Below are positions 17,175 through 26,238 of a DNA stretch of 64,000 nucleotides, piece by piece; the first letter of the stretch is position 1; each line of letters starts with the position of its first letter. The stretch is from Achromobacter ruhlandii (GTDB lineage Bacteria > Pseudomonadota > Gammaproteobacteria > Burkholderiales > Burkholderiaceae_B): positions 1 through 64,000 of the forward strand of contig NZ_CADIJL010000014.1 of assembly GCF_902859695.1 (NCBI RefSeq). The letters run 5' to 3'. Both the position numbers and the translations under genes were made by a program. The notes under the pieces were generated by a model. It searched no databases and was not told the DNA's origin. It saw nothing but the letters and a program-made list of their open reading frames with translations.

Positions 17175-18017
17175 TCAGTCGCGGTTGCCGGTTCCCAGGA
17201 ATTGGCTGGGGCGCCTTAGCGCCGGGTCGAAGGGGTTGAGTTGGGCGCTGATGCCGGCGGCTTCGCGGCGCAGGATCTCCACGATCAGGGGCAGGCGTTC
17301 GTCGCTGATGCGTTCTACGGGGGCGGCGATGCTGAGGGCGGCGACGGTGACGCCGTTGGGGTCGTGCACGGGGACGGCGAGGCCGGCGATGTTGGGGAAG
17401 ATGCCCTGGCCCTTGCTGCGGGCGTATTGGAGTTCCTGGCATTCCTTGATGCCGGCGCGCATGGTGATTTCGTCGACGAAGCCCAGGTGGTGCAGGCGCG
17501 GGATGTTGAAGCGCAGGACTTCCTCGCGTTCGGCGTCTGGCAGGTTGGCCAGCAGCAGCAGGCCGCCCTGGCCGAGGCCGAGCGGGACGCGGCCGCCGAT
17601 GTCGCCGGTGTGCGAGCGCACCGGGAAGGCGCCGTCGATGCGGTCCAGGCAGACGGCGTCGAAGCCGCTGCGCACCAGCAGGAAGATGGTGTCGTTGAGC
17701 ATGCCGCTCAGGCGCAGCATGGCGGGACGGTAGATCGAACGCAGGGTCGATTGGTGGTTGCCGGCGTTGGCCGCGAGCGAGAAGAAGGCGACGGTGAGTT
17801 GGTAGCCCTTGCTCTGCGCGGGCTGTTCGACCATGCCTTCCTGCACCAGGCCCTGCAGCACGCGGTGCACGGTGGCCTGGGCCTGGCCGGTGCGGGCGGC
17901 GATGTCGGTCAGGCGCAATTTTTCGCCCTTGGCGTCGGACAGGACGCGCAGCACGGCGAAGGCGCGTTGCAGGACGCCCTGAGCGCCGGCGTCGTCGGCG
18001 GCTTCTGATTTCTTCAT
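17175..18017 (-). CDS. IclR-family transcriptional regulator of cassette 1
   Basis: A 280-residue IclR protein: winged HTH in residues ~15-75 (LTDIAARTGQAQATVHRVLQGL) and the GAF-like effector domain to ~265 with the usual DRIDG, FPNIAGLAVPV and ALSIAAPVERI blocks. It diverges from the ABC importer/flavoenzyme cassette beginning at 18215, with 197 bp between start codons, and is its probable regulator. The inducer is unknown but is expected to be the transported compound or a metabolite of it. Confidence 0.92.
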   Translation of the reverse strand: MKKSEAADDAGAQGVLQRAFAVLRVLSDAKGEKLRLTDIAARTGQAQATVHRVLQGLVQEGMVEQPAQSKGYQLTVAFFSLAANAGNHQSTLRSIYRPAMLRLSGMLNDTIFLLVRSGFDAVCLDRIDGAFPVRSHTGDIGGRVPLGLGQGGLLLLANLPDAEREEVLRFNIPRLHHLGFVDEITMRAGIKECQELQYARSKGQGIFPNIAGLAVPVHDPNGVTVAALSIAAPVERISDERLPLIVEILRREAAGISAQLNPFDPALRRPSQFLGTGNRD

Positions 18018-18214
18018 TGTTCAATTCCGATAATCAAAATATACGGCTGTATTTTTATCAGGAAATTCAGCTATACGGAAATAATAAGTAGAAAATTCGA
18101 TTCTTCGGAAAACCCTAATTGACCGGCCTTTTCGGCCCCTCCTAGACTGCCCTGCATCGATTGCAACGCGGGCGGGTCCCGCGCACCGCGCCTTACCGGG
18201 CAGGGGGTTGGAAT
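18018..18214. promoter_or_regulatory. AT-rich divergent promoter/operator region of cassette 1
   Basis: The first ~100 bp are strikingly AT-rich against the GC-rich surroundings and contain repeated TTCCG/CGGAA half-sites (TTCCGATAAT, ATACGGAAAT, TTCGGAAAA) and a near-palindrome ATACGGCTGTAT, suitable for a dimeric IclR protein. A possible rightward promoter is TTGACC (18119-18124), 18 bp, TAGACT (18143-18148). Confidence 0.45.
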
Positions 18215-19285
18215 ATGTCATTTCTGCGGCTGGACAACGTCTCCAAGAATTACGGCGACCTGCGGGTGGTCTCGGACCTGAGCCTGGCGGTCGAGAAAGG
18301 GGAATTCGTGTCCTTGCTGGGGCCGTCGGGCTGCGGCAAGACCACCACGCTGCAGATGATCGCGGGCTTTGCCGACGTGACGCGCGGCAGCATCACGCTC
18401 GATGGCCGCGACATCACCCATGCCAAGCCGAACACGCGCGGACTGGGCATCGTGTTCCAGAGCTATGCGCTGTTTCCGCACCTGACGGTGGCGGACAACG
18501 TGGCGTTCGGGCTGAAGATGCGCAAGGTCGAGCGCGCCGAGCGCCAGGCGCGGGTGCGCGAGGCGCTGGCGCTGGTGAAGCTGGACAAGCACGCCGACCG
18601 CTTTCCGCGTGAACTGTCGGGCGGGCAGCGCCAGCGGGTGGCGCTGGCGCGCGCGCTGGTGATCCGGCCGCCGGTGCTGTTGCTGGACGAGCCGTTGTCG
18701 AACCTGGACGCCAAGCTGCGCGAGGACATGCAGTTCGAGCTGCGCAGCATCCAGAAGCAGATCGGCACCACCACCGTGATGGTGACGCACGACCAGGCCG
18801 AGGCGCTGTCCATCAGCGACCGCGTGGTGGTGATGCAGGACGGCCGCGCCACGCAGGTGGATGCGCCCTACCGCATGTACGAGCATCCGCAGAGCGAGTT
18901 CATCTCTCGTTTCGTCGGCAAGACCAATCTGCTGCCGGGCCGCGTGACGCGCTGCGGCGCGCAGGCCGAGGTGGAGACCGGCGCGCTGCGCGTGCTGGTC
19001 GACGGCGCGGGGCTGCGCCATGGCGACAGTGTGCAGCTGTCGCTGCGGCCGGAGAAGCTGGTGCCGGTGCCGGCCGGCCAGGGCAAACTGTCCTGTGTGG
19101 TCAGCACGCGCTACTTCCTGGGCAGCCAGTGGATGTATGGGCTGGATTCGCCGGTGGGGGCGCTGACGGTGCTCACGCCCAACGACGGCCGCCGGCCGCA
19201 CGATGATGGCGACCAGATCGGCCTGGACTGGGCCGAGGGCGTGCTGCGCGTGCTGCCCGTCGCGGCCGTTGCCGAAGAGGCCTGA
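18215..19285 (+). CDS. ABC importer ATP-binding protein, PotA-like (cassette 1)
   Basis: A 356-residue spermidine/putrescine-type ATPase: Walker A GPSGCGKTT, Q-loop FQSYALFPHL, signature LSGGQRQRVALARAL, Walker B VLLLDEPLSNLDAKLR, and a C-terminal TOBE domain from ~residue 275. The frame is open from 18161, but the ATG at 18215 begins MSFLRLDNVSKNYGD. It is the first gene of cassette 1; the first permease gene follows after 1 bp. Confidence 0.9.
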   Translation: MSFLRLDNVSKNYGDLRVVSDLSLAVEKGEFVSLLGPSGCGKTTTLQMIAGFADVTRGSITLDGRDITHAKPNTRGLGIVFQSYALFPHLTVADNVAFGLKMRKVERAERQARVREALALVKLDKHADRFPRELSGGQRQRVALARALVIRPPVLLLDEPLSNLDAKLREDMQFELRSIQKQIGTTTVMVTHDQAEALSISDRVVVMQDGRATQVDAPYRMYEHPQSEFISRFVGKTNLLPGRVTRCGAQAEVETGALRVLVDGAGLRHGDSVQLSLRPEKLVPVPAGQGKLSCVVSTRYFLGSQWMYGLDSPVGALTVLTPNDGRRPHDDGDQIGLDWAEGVLRVLPVAAVAEEA

Positions 19286-19286
19286 C

Positions 19287-20174
19287 ATGGCGACGCTGAC
19301 CCAACCCGGCGCCGCCAGCGCGCCCAAGCCGCGCACCGACGGGCTGCTGGCCATCCTCGGTTCGATCCCGCTGGCGATCGTGTTCCTGACGCTGGTGCTG
19401 ACGCCGCTGGCGTTGACGCTGGTGCTGTCGTTCCGTCCGTTCGACTACAGCGCGGGCATCCTGCCCGGGCACACCTTCGAACACTACCTGGCGGTGGTGA
19501 CCGACGGCTATTTCCTGGAGATCTTCTGGCGCACGTTCTGGATCGCGGGCGTGACCACGCTGATCTGCGTGCTGATCGGCGCGCCCGAGGCCTACATCCT
19601 GTCGCGCATGGGCAAGCCGTGGCGCTCGATCTTCCTGCTGGTGGTGCTGTCGCCGCTCTTGATCTCGCTGGTGGTGCGCGCCTTCGGCTGGAGCATGCTG
19701 CTGGGGCCGGGCGGGGCCATCGGCCGCGCGGCCGCGGCGCTGGGCCTGGGACCACTGCTGTACACGCCTACCGCCGTCATCATCGGCCTGGTGCACGTGA
19801 TGCTGCCGTTCATGGTGATTCCGGTGTGGACCTCGCTGCAGAAGCTGGACCCGACCGTGGAGCACGCGGCGCTGTCGCTCAATGCGTCGCGCTTGCAGAC
19901 GCTGCTGCGTATCGTGCTGCCGCAGGCCATGCCGGGCATCCTGTCGGGCAGCCTGATCGTGTTCGGGCTGTCGGCCAGTTCGTTCGCCATTCCCGCGCTG
20001 CTGGGCGGACGCCGCCTGAAGATGGTGGCCACGGTGGTCTACGACGAATTCCTGACCGAATTGAACTGGCCGCTGGGCGCGGCCATCGCCATCGTGCTGC
20101 TGGTGGTCAACGTCGTCATCATGATGGCGTACAACCGCGTGGTGGAACGTTCCTACCGGCGCAGCCTGGGTTGA
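19287..20174 (+). CDS. ABC importer permease, PotB-like (cassette 1)
   Basis: A 295-residue permease with six hydrophobic helices. The EAA loop is in ALSLNASRLQTLLRIVLPQAMPG. The start codon lies one base after the upstream TGA, so it is translationally coupled. With the next gene it forms the membrane channel for the substrate bound by the protein at 23899. Confidence 0.9.
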   Translation: MATLTQPGAASAPKPRTDGLLAILGSIPLAIVFLTLVLTPLALTLVLSFRPFDYSAGILPGHTFEHYLAVVTDGYFLEIFWRTFWIAGVTTLICVLIGAPEAYILSRMGKPWRSIFLLVVLSPLLISLVVRAFGWSMLLGPGGAIGRAAAALGLGPLLYTPTAVIIGLVHVMLPFMVIPVWTSLQKLDPTVEHAALSLNASRLQTLLRIVLPQAMPGILSGSLIVFGLSASSFAIPALLGGRRLKMVATVVYDEFLTELNWPLGAAIAIVLLVVNVVIMMAYNRVVERSYRRSLG

Positions 20175-20189
20175 GCGAGGACAGCGATC

Positions 20190-20984
20190 ATGCAGAAAAA
20201 CGGTCCCTTCGCCCTGCTCTTCAATGCCCTGGTGGTGCTGTTCGTGCTGGCGCCGCTGGCCATCGTGTGCCTGGTGGCGTTCACCCCCGAGTCGACGCTG
20301 ACGGTGCCGACCACGCAGTTTTCGCTGCGCTGGTTCCACGCGGTGTTCGAGCATCCCAACTTCATGCAGGCGTTCAAGAACAGCTTGTGGCTGGCGTTCC
20401 TGTCGGCCAGCATCGCCGTGTGCCTGGCGGTGCCGGCGGCCATCGCCATTACGCGCTACCGCTTTCCGGGACGCGATGCGCTCAACGGCCTGTTCCTGTC
20501 GCCGCTGATGATCCCGCACCTGGTGCTGGGCGTGGCGCTGCTGCGCTTTTTCGCGCTGCTGGGCACCACCGGCAGCTTCGGCTGGCTGGTGTTCAGCCAC
20601 GTGGTGGTGATCACGCCGTATGTGATGCGGCTGGTGATCGGCGCGCTGGTGGGCTTTGACCGCTCGGTCGAGCACGCCGCGCTGTCGCTGGGCGCGAGCC
20701 GCGCCACCGTGTTCTTCCAGGTGACGCTGCCGCTCATCATTCCGGGCGTGTCGGGCGGCTGGCTGCTGGCCTTCATCAACAGTTTCGACGAACTGACCAT
20801 GTCGGTGTTCATCACCGCGCCCTCGACCATCACGCTGCCGGTGCGCATGTACATGTACGCCACCGAGTCGATCGACCCGATGATGGCGGCCGTGTCGGCG
20901 CTGGTGATCGGCCTGACCGCGGTGACCATGCTGCTGCTGGACCGTGTCTACGGCCTGGACCGCGTGCTGGTGGGACAGAAATGA
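20190..20984 (+). CDS. ABC importer permease, PotC-like (cassette 1)
   Basis: A 264-residue permease of the PotC class with six helices and EAA loop AALSLGASRATVFFQVTLPL. INSFDELTMSVFITAPSTIT is the typical PotC C-terminal block. It follows PotB by 15 bp. Confidence 0.9.
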   Translation: MQKNGPFALLFNALVVLFVLAPLAIVCLVAFTPESTLTVPTTQFSLRWFHAVFEHPNFMQAFKNSLWLAFLSASIAVCLAVPAAIAITRYRFPGRDALNGLFLSPLMIPHLVLGVALLRFFALLGTTGSFGWLVFSHVVVITPYVMRLVIGALVGFDRSVEHAALSLGASRATVFFQVTLPLIIPGVSGGWLLAFINSFDELTMSVFITAPSTITLPVRMYMYATESIDPMMAAVSALVIGLTAVTMLLLDRVYGLDRVLVGQK

Positions 20985-21021
20985 CGATCACGCCGGGTAC
21001 GCAACGGGAGACCCCGCCATC

Positions 21022-21351
21022 ATGGCAATACTGAAACGCCTGGCCGAAACGGCCCGGCCCGCCGTCGCCTTCACGCTGGACGGCAAACCCTGCAGCGCGC
21101 TGGCCGGCGATACCGTGCTGACGGCGGTGCTGACGCAGGCCGAGCGCCTGCGCGTCTCGGAATTCGGCGGCGGGCCGCGCGCCGGCTTCTGCATGATGGG
21201 CGCCTGCCAGGACTGCTGGATGCAGCGCGAGGATGGCACGCGGCTGCGCGCCTGTTCCACCTACATCGAAGCGGGCATGCGCCTGCGCAGCGCGCCGCTG
21301 CGCGCCGAGCAGGTGCCGGGCACGCTGGCGGCGGAGGGCGACGCCTCATGA
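21022..21351 (+). CDS. [2Fe-2S] small subunit of opine-oxidase-like flavoenzyme (cassette 1)
   Basis: A 109-residue ferredoxin-like protein (Fer2_4 type). Cys57, Cys62, Cys65 and Cys78 give C-x4-C-x2-C-x12-C, a plant-type [2Fe-2S] site. Proteins of this size form the small subunit of opine oxidases, HCN synthase (HcnA) and related amine dehydrogenases, passing electrons from the flavin subunits to the respiratory chain. The start at 21022 is preferred because the longer frame reads into the permease end. The stop overlaps the next ATG by 4 bp. Confidence 0.88.
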   Translation: MAILKRLAETARPAVAFTLDGKPCSALAGDTVLTAVLTQAERLRVSEFGGGPRAGFCMMGACQDCWMQREDGTRLRACSTYIEAGMRLRSAPLRAEQVPGTLAAEGDAS

Positions 21352-22733
21352 ACCTGATCCTGCCCGTGATCGTGGGCGCCGGCCCCGCCGGCATCCGCGC
21401 CGCGCAGACGCTGGCGTCCCAGGGCCTGCGGCCGGTGGTGCTGGACGAGGCGCCGCGCGCCGGCGGCCAGATCTACCGGCAGCCGCCGCCGGGCTTCGCG
21501 CGCTCCAAGGCGTCGCTGTATGGCTTCGAGCACCGCAAGGCCGATGCGCTGCATCGCAAGATGGACGAGCTGGCGCCGCAACTGGATTACCGGCCCGGCA
21601 GCCTGGTGTGGAACGCCGAAGGCAAGACGCTCGATGTGCTGCGCGACGGCAAGAGCGCGCCCGTGCCCTACACCCACTTGATCCTGGCCACCGGCGCCAC
21701 CGATCGCGTGCTGCCGTTCCCGGGCTGGCTGACGCCGGGCGTGTACACGCTGGGCGGTTCGCAGGTGGCGTTGAAGCACCAGGGCTGCGCCATCGGCGAG
21801 CGCGTCGCGTTCCTGGGCACCGGCCCCCTGCTCTATCTGGTCGCCTACCAGTACGCCAAGGCCGGCGCCCGCGTTGTGGCGGTGCTGGATACCTCGCGCT
21901 TCGCCGACCGCCTGGCGGCGTTGCCCGGCATGCTGCGCGCGCCGGGCCTGCTGGCCAAGGGGCTGTACTACATGGCCTGGCTGCGCGCGCATGGCGTGCC
22001 CATGGCCAGCGGCGTGCGGCCGGTGCGGGTCGAGGGCGAGACGCGCGTCACCGGGCTGGCCTACCGCCAGGGAGCGCGGCAGCGGCGGGTGGATTGCGAC
22101 GCCTTGGGCTACGGCCTGTCGCTGCGCTCCGAAACGCAGCTTGCCAGCCTGGTGGGCTGCCAGTTCGCCTTCAATGTCCGCGACCGTGGCTGGACGCCGC
22201 GCCTGGACGCGGCCGGGCGCAGCAGCGTGGCCGGCGTGTACGTGGCCGGCGACGGCGCCGGCATCGGCGGCGCCGACGCGGCCGAGCTGGCCGGCGAGCG
22301 CGCCGCGCTCGCCTTGCTTGAGGATGCGGGCCATGCGCAGCCGGCGCAGCGGGCGCGCCAGCTCGAAGCGCGCCTGGCCGCCAACGGCCGCGTGCGCGAT
22401 GCGCTGGAGCGCGCCTTTCCGTTTCCCGAGGATTGGGCCGCCGACATCGCCGACGACACCGTGGTGTGCCGCTGCGAGGAAGTCACCGCCGGCACGCTGC
22501 GCGCGGCGGTCCACGGCACCGGCGCGCGCGAACTGAACCGCCTGAAGGCGCTGACGCGCGTCGGCATGGGCCGCTGCCAGGGCCGCATGTGCGGCGCCGG
22601 CGCGGCCGAAGTGCTGGCGCACGCCTGCGGCGCCGGGCCGGACGGCGTCGGCCGCCTGCGTGGCCAGCCGCCGGTCAAGCCGATCCCTGTGGATATCGTC
22701 TGTCTCGACCGCACGGAGAAGGCCGCGCCATGA
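21348..22733 (+). CDS. FAD/NAD(P)-binding alpha subunit with BFD-like Fe-S domain (OoxA/HcnB-like, cassette 1)
   Basis: A 461-residue flavoprotein. An N-terminal dinucleotide fold (IVGAGPAGIRAAQTLASQGL) and a second GxGxxG region around FLGTGPLLYLVAYQY place it with pyridine nucleotide-disulfide-type oxidoreductases; the C-terminus has a BFD-like [2Fe-2S] domain with VCRCEEVTAG and GMGRCQGRMCG. This is the layout of opine oxidase subunit A and HcnB. It shares 4-bp ATGA overlaps with both the small subunit and the beta subunit, indicating a stoichiometric complex. Confidence 0.88.
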   Translation: MNLILPVIVGAGPAGIRAAQTLASQGLRPVVLDEAPRAGGQIYRQPPPGFARSKASLYGFEHRKADALHRKMDELAPQLDYRPGSLVWNAEGKTLDVLRDGKSAPVPYTHLILATGATDRVLPFPGWLTPGVYTLGGSQVALKHQGCAIGERVAFLGTGPLLYLVAYQYAKAGARVVAVLDTSRFADRLAALPGMLRAPGLLAKGLYYMAWLRAHGVPMASGVRPVRVEGETRVTGLAYRQGARQRRVDCDALGYGLSLRSETQLASLVGCQFAFNVRDRGWTPRLDAAGRSSVAGVYVAGDGAGIGGADAAELAGERAALALLEDAGHAQPAQRARQLEARLAANGRVRDALERAFPFPEDWAADIADDTVVCRCEEVTAGTLRAAVHGTGARELNRLKALTRVGMGRCQGRMCGAGAAEVLAHACGAGPDGVGRLRGQPPVKPIPVDIVCLDRTEKAAP

Positions 22734-23902
22734 CCGAACGCATCGACACCGAAGTCGCCATTCTCGGCGGCGGCATCGTCGGCGGCAGCGCCGCGCTGTT
22801 CCTGCGCCGGCTGGGCGTGCCGGTGGTGCTGCTGGAGGCCGCGCTGTGCGGGGCCCGCGCCAGCGGCGTCAACTATGGCGGCGTGCGCCGCCAGGGCCGC
22901 GACCTGGAGCAGATGCCGCTGGCGCGCCGCGCGCACGAACTCTGGGGCCAGCTGCCGCAACTGATCGGCATCGACGGCGAATACGTGCGCTCGGGGCACC
23001 TGAAGCTGGCGTGTTCCGATGCGGACCTGGAAGCCCTGCATGCCTACCGCGCGCGGACGCGCGGCTTCGGCATGAACCTGGAAATGCTGGACCGCGCCGC
23101 GCTGGCGCGGCGTTTCGGCTGGCTGGGCGCGCACGTGGTGGGCGGCTCGTTCTGCCCCGAGGATGGCCACGCCAACCCGCGCCTGGTGTCGCCGGCCTTC
23201 GGCCGCGCCGCCCGCGCGCTGGGCGCCGATGTGCGCGAAGGCACTCCCGTCACGCAGGCCATCCACGACGGCGAGCGCTTTATCCTGCGCGCCGGCGATG
23301 CGCTGGAGGTGCGTTCGCGCTTCCTGCTCAATTGCGCCGGCGCCTGGGCCGGACGCTTCGCGCAGGATTTCGGCGAAACCGTGCCCGAGACTGCGATCCA
23401 TCCGCTGATGATGGTGACCGAGCCGCTGCCGCTGTTCATGGATGTCAGCCTCGGCATGCAGGGCGGCGGCATCTACGCGCGCCAGGTGGCGCGCGGCAAC
23501 TGCGTCATCGGTGGGGGCCGCGCCGTGTCCGCCGGCCCCGATTACGCCCGTCCCGGCCGCGAGGCGCTGGGCCCGCTGATGGCCAACGCCGCGCGCCTGC
23601 TGCCGCCGTTGCGCGGGGCGCAGGTCATCCGCTTCTGGACCGGGGTCGAGGGCAACATGCCCGACCACAACCCGGTGCTGGGCCCCAGCGCCACCGTGCC
23701 GGGCCTGTTCCATGCCTTCGGCCTGTCCGGCGCGGGCTTCCAGATCGGCCCCGCCGTGGGCGAAGTGCTTTCCGAACTGGTCGTTAACGGCCGGTCTTCC
23801 ATTCCCATCGACGCCTTCGGCATCGGACGATACACGGGGGCCGCTCACGGCGCCGTGGCTCGGTTGGGGCCTGTTCGTGAGCAAACGCTGGAGTCACCAT
23901 GA
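22730..23902 (+). CDS. DAO-type FAD oxidoreductase, catalytic beta subunit (OoxB/HcnC-like, cassette 1)
   Basis: A 390-residue D-amino-acid-oxidase-family flavoprotein. AILGGGIVGGSAALFLRRLG binds the FAD ADP moiety and ASGVNYGGVRRQGRD is the loop typical of OoxB/HcnC-like proteins. It is expected to oxidise a secondary amine (C-N bond) with the two partner subunits. The frame is open from 22433, but the ATG at 22730 overlaps the alpha-subunit stop (ATGA) and gives the proper N-terminus. Its own stop overlaps the next ATG. Confidence 0.88.
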   Translation: MTERIDTEVAILGGGIVGGSAALFLRRLGVPVVLLEAALCGARASGVNYGGVRRQGRDLEQMPLARRAHELWGQLPQLIGIDGEYVRSGHLKLACSDADLEALHAYRARTRGFGMNLEMLDRAALARRFGWLGAHVVGGSFCPEDGHANPRLVSPAFGRAARALGADVREGTPVTQAIHDGERFILRAGDALEVRSRFLLNCAGAWAGRFAQDFGETVPETAIHPLMMVTEPLPLFMDVSLGMQGGGIYARQVARGNCVIGGGRAVSAGPDYARPGREALGPLMANAARLLPPLRGAQVIRFWTGVEGNMPDHNPVLGPSATVPGLFHAFGLSGAGFQIGPAVGEVLSELVVNGRSSIPIDAFGIGRYTGAAHGAVARLGPVREQTLESP

Positions 23903-24966
23903 AGCACAACAAACAGGGCGTTCGCCGCCCGTCCAAGGGGAAGTGGCTGCTGGGCCTGGCGCTGGCCGCGCTGTCGGCGGGCGCCATGGCGCAGCAGAAG
24001 ACGCTGTACGTCGGCATGAACGGCGGCGACATGGAGCGCGCCTTCACGCAGTACGTGTTCCCGGATTTCGAGAAGGCCAACAACGTCAAGATCGTGGTGG
24101 TGCCCGGCACCTCCACCGACGTGCTGGCCAAGGCCCAGGCCTTCAAGGACAAGCCGCAGATGCACGTCATGTTCCTGGACGACGGCATCATGGCGCGCGC
24201 CATTTCCATGGGCCTGTGCGAGCCGCTCAACGACGATCCGGTGCTCAAGGACCTGTACCCCACCGCCGTCATGAAGGACCGCATGGCCGCCGGCATCGAC
24301 ATCGGCATGACCGGCCTGGGCTACAACACCCGCCTGTTCAAGGAGAAAGGCTGGGCCGCGCCGACCTCGTGGATGGACCTGGCCGATCCCAAGTTCAAGG
24401 GCAAAGTGGTGTTCCAGTCGGCCTCGGGCAGCACCTTCGGCCTGCACGGCTTCCTGATGTTCAACCGCATCCAGGGCGGCAACGACCAGAACACCGAGCC
24501 CGGCTTCAAGCAGTGGCCGTCCACCATCGGCCCCAACGTGCTGGAATACATCCCCAACTCGGCCAAGCTGGCCGAGATGATCCAGTCCAACGAAGCCGCC
24601 ATCTTCCCGCTCACGCCCACCGCCATCGCCCGCCTGAAGAAGCGCGACATCCCGGTGGAATACGCCCAGCCCAAGGAAGGCTCGGTGATCCTGATGGTGG
24701 CCGAGTGCGTCATCGCCAAGAACAGCGAGCCGGAACTGGCGCAGAAGCTGGCGCTGTACCTGCTGTCGCCGCAGGCGCAGGCCAAGGCACTGGAAATGGG
24801 CGGCCATTTCCCGTCCAATAAGAACGTTCAACCGCCGGCCGGCAGCGAAGAGGCGCTCAAGCGCTTCCAGGGCTACATGGCCAACGCCAAGATCCTGGAC
24901 TGGGACCAGATCAACGCCACCCGTCCCGCCTTCAACGCGCGCTGGAACCGCACGGTCGAACGCTGA
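23899..24966 (+). CDS. ABC importer periplasmic binding protein, PotD-like (cassette 1)
   Basis: A 355-residue extracellular solute-binding protein with a long basic N-region and Sec signal (KWLLGLALAALSAGAMAQ), then the family-1 binding fold through GMTGLGYNTRLFKEKGW and QWPSTIGPNVLEYIP. It captures the cassette 1 substrate in the periplasm. The 4-bp overlap with the catalytic subunit gene is unusual for a binding protein that should be in excess over the permease. Confidence 0.9.
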   Translation: MKHNKQGVRRPSKGKWLLGLALAALSAGAMAQQKTLYVGMNGGDMERAFTQYVFPDFEKANNVKIVVVPGTSTDVLAKAQAFKDKPQMHVMFLDDGIMARAISMGLCEPLNDDPVLKDLYPTAVMKDRMAAGIDIGMTGLGYNTRLFKEKGWAAPTSWMDLADPKFKGKVVFQSASGSTFGLHGFLMFNRIQGGNDQNTEPGFKQWPSTIGPNVLEYIPNSAKLAEMIQSNEAAIFPLTPTAIARLKKRDIPVEYAQPKEGSVILMVAECVIAKNSEPELAQKLALYLLSPQAQAKALEMGGHFPSNKNVQPPAGSEEALKRFQGYMANAKILDWDQINATRPAFNARWNRTVER

Positions 24967-24974
24967 GGACAGGC

Positions 24975-25021
24975 GCGCCTTGCCGTCCGCGACGCTGCGC
25001 GCGTCGCGGACGGCAAGGCGC
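24975..25021. repeat. 20-bp perfect stem-loop between binding-protein and ghrA genes
   Basis: Arms 24975-24994 and 25002-25021 are exact reverse complements with a 7-base loop (24995-25001), beginning 9 bp after the binding-protein stop. There is no T tract. It may stabilise the 3' end of the importer/flavoenzyme message or reduce transcription into ghrA, which begins 45 bp later. Confidence 0.75.
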
Positions 25022-25065
25022 CGATCACATCCAGGGCGCGCGCGCCCTTCACGCAGGAGCGAGGC

Positions 25066-26004
25066 ATGCGGCTCATCATCAGGTCTGGCGGCGAATCGGC
25101 CATGGAAGAATGGCGCGAGCAGTTCAAGCGCCACGCGCCCGATCTGGAGATCGTCAGCTGGTTCGACGACGTCGACCCCGCCTCGATCGACTACGCCCTG
25201 GTCTGGGCGCCCGAGCCTGGCCGCCTGGCCACCTTCCCGAACCTTAAGCTCATCATCAGCGCCGGCGCCGGCGTCGACCACATCGTCTCCGACCCCGCCT
25301 GGCCGCGCCACCTGCGCATTGCCCGCATGGTCACCCCGCGCACCGAAACCGAGATGGCCGAGTTCGTGCTGACCAGCGCCCTGATGCTGACCCGCGACCT
25401 CAAGCGCGCCATCGACCAGCAGGCCCGTCGCCACTGGGAACTGTACGACTCGCTGCGCGTGGTCGCCGACATGCGCGTCGGCATCATGGGCCTGGGCCAC
25501 CTCGGCATCGCCGCCGCCCGCCTGCTGGCCAAGGTCGGTTTCCCCGTCAGCGGCTGGTCACGCGGCGCGACCACCTTGCCCGACGGCCTGCCTTCCTACG
25601 CCGGCCCCGACCAGTTCCCCGAATTCCTGTCCCGCACCGACTTGCTGGTCTGCCTGCTGCCCGCCACCGAAGCCACCCGCGGCATCCTCAACCGCGACAC
25701 CTTCGCCCGTCTCCCTCGCGGCGCCAGCCTCATCAACGCCGGCCGCGGCGCCCACATGGTCACGCAGGACCTTCTCGATGCCCTCGACGACGGCCACCTG
25801 CACCAGGCCCTGCTGGACGTCTTCGACCCCGAACCCCTGCCGCCCGAGTCCCCCCTCTGGACCCACCCCCAAATCATCATCACCCCCCACTGCGCGGCCA
25901 TCCCCGACCGCCAGGAACGCGCCCGCCACACCGCCTGGCTCATCACCGCCAACGAACGCGGCGAGGCTTTGCCCAACATCTACGACCCCATCCGCGGCTA
26001 CTGA
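25066..26004 (+). CDS. ghrA: Glyoxylate/hydroxypyruvate reductase A
   Basis: A 312-residue D-2-hydroxyacid dehydrogenase, the same length as E. coli GhrA and ending with the same PRRGY-like tail (IRGY). The Rossmann motif is GIMGLGHLGIAAARLL; the catalytic Arg is in NAGRGAHM, Glu in DPEPLPPESPLW and His in IITPHCAA. It reduces glyoxylate and hydroxypyruvate with NAD(P)H. Placed at the end of cassette 1, it suggests that the flavoenzyme releases glyoxylate or a similar 2-oxoacid (inference). Confidence 0.88.
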   Translation: MRLIIRSGGESAMEEWREQFKRHAPDLEIVSWFDDVDPASIDYALVWAPEPGRLATFPNLKLIISAGAGVDHIVSDPAWPRHLRIARMVTPRTETEMAEFVLTSALMLTRDLKRAIDQQARRHWELYDSLRVVADMRVGIMGLGHLGIAAARLLAKVGFPVSGWSRGATTLPDGLPSYAGPDQFPEFLSRTDLLVCLLPATEATRGILNRDTFARLPRGASLINAGRGAHMVTQDLLDALDDGHLHQALLDVFDPEPLPPESPLWTHPQIIITPHCAAIPDRQERARHTAWLITANERGEALPNIYDPIRGY

Positions 26005-26238
26005 AAACCCCGCCAAGCACTTATCCACAGCCGGCGCGTTGCACAGAAAAACGAGACCCTGTGGAAAACTCGCTTTCCCCACCAGCGCCCTTGAAGTGAA
26101 ATCAACAAGAGCCCGGCGTGCCGGGCGTCTAAAGAACCCCACTCCCCACCAGCAACAACAACTACCCAACTCAAAGAAAAAAAACCGCAAAATCTGCAAA
26201 CCAGGCCCGCCTACATTGCTCCCCAAGGAGCCACGCAC

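Noticed and set aside
26021-26068. TTATCCACA (perfect DnaA box) and TGTGGAAAA nearby, suggesting a replication origin
   Set aside because: Only one perfect box, no AT-rich unwinding region and no dnaA, dnaN or parAB genes; another TTATCCACA occurs before gltL, so chance or translation-related use is more likely.
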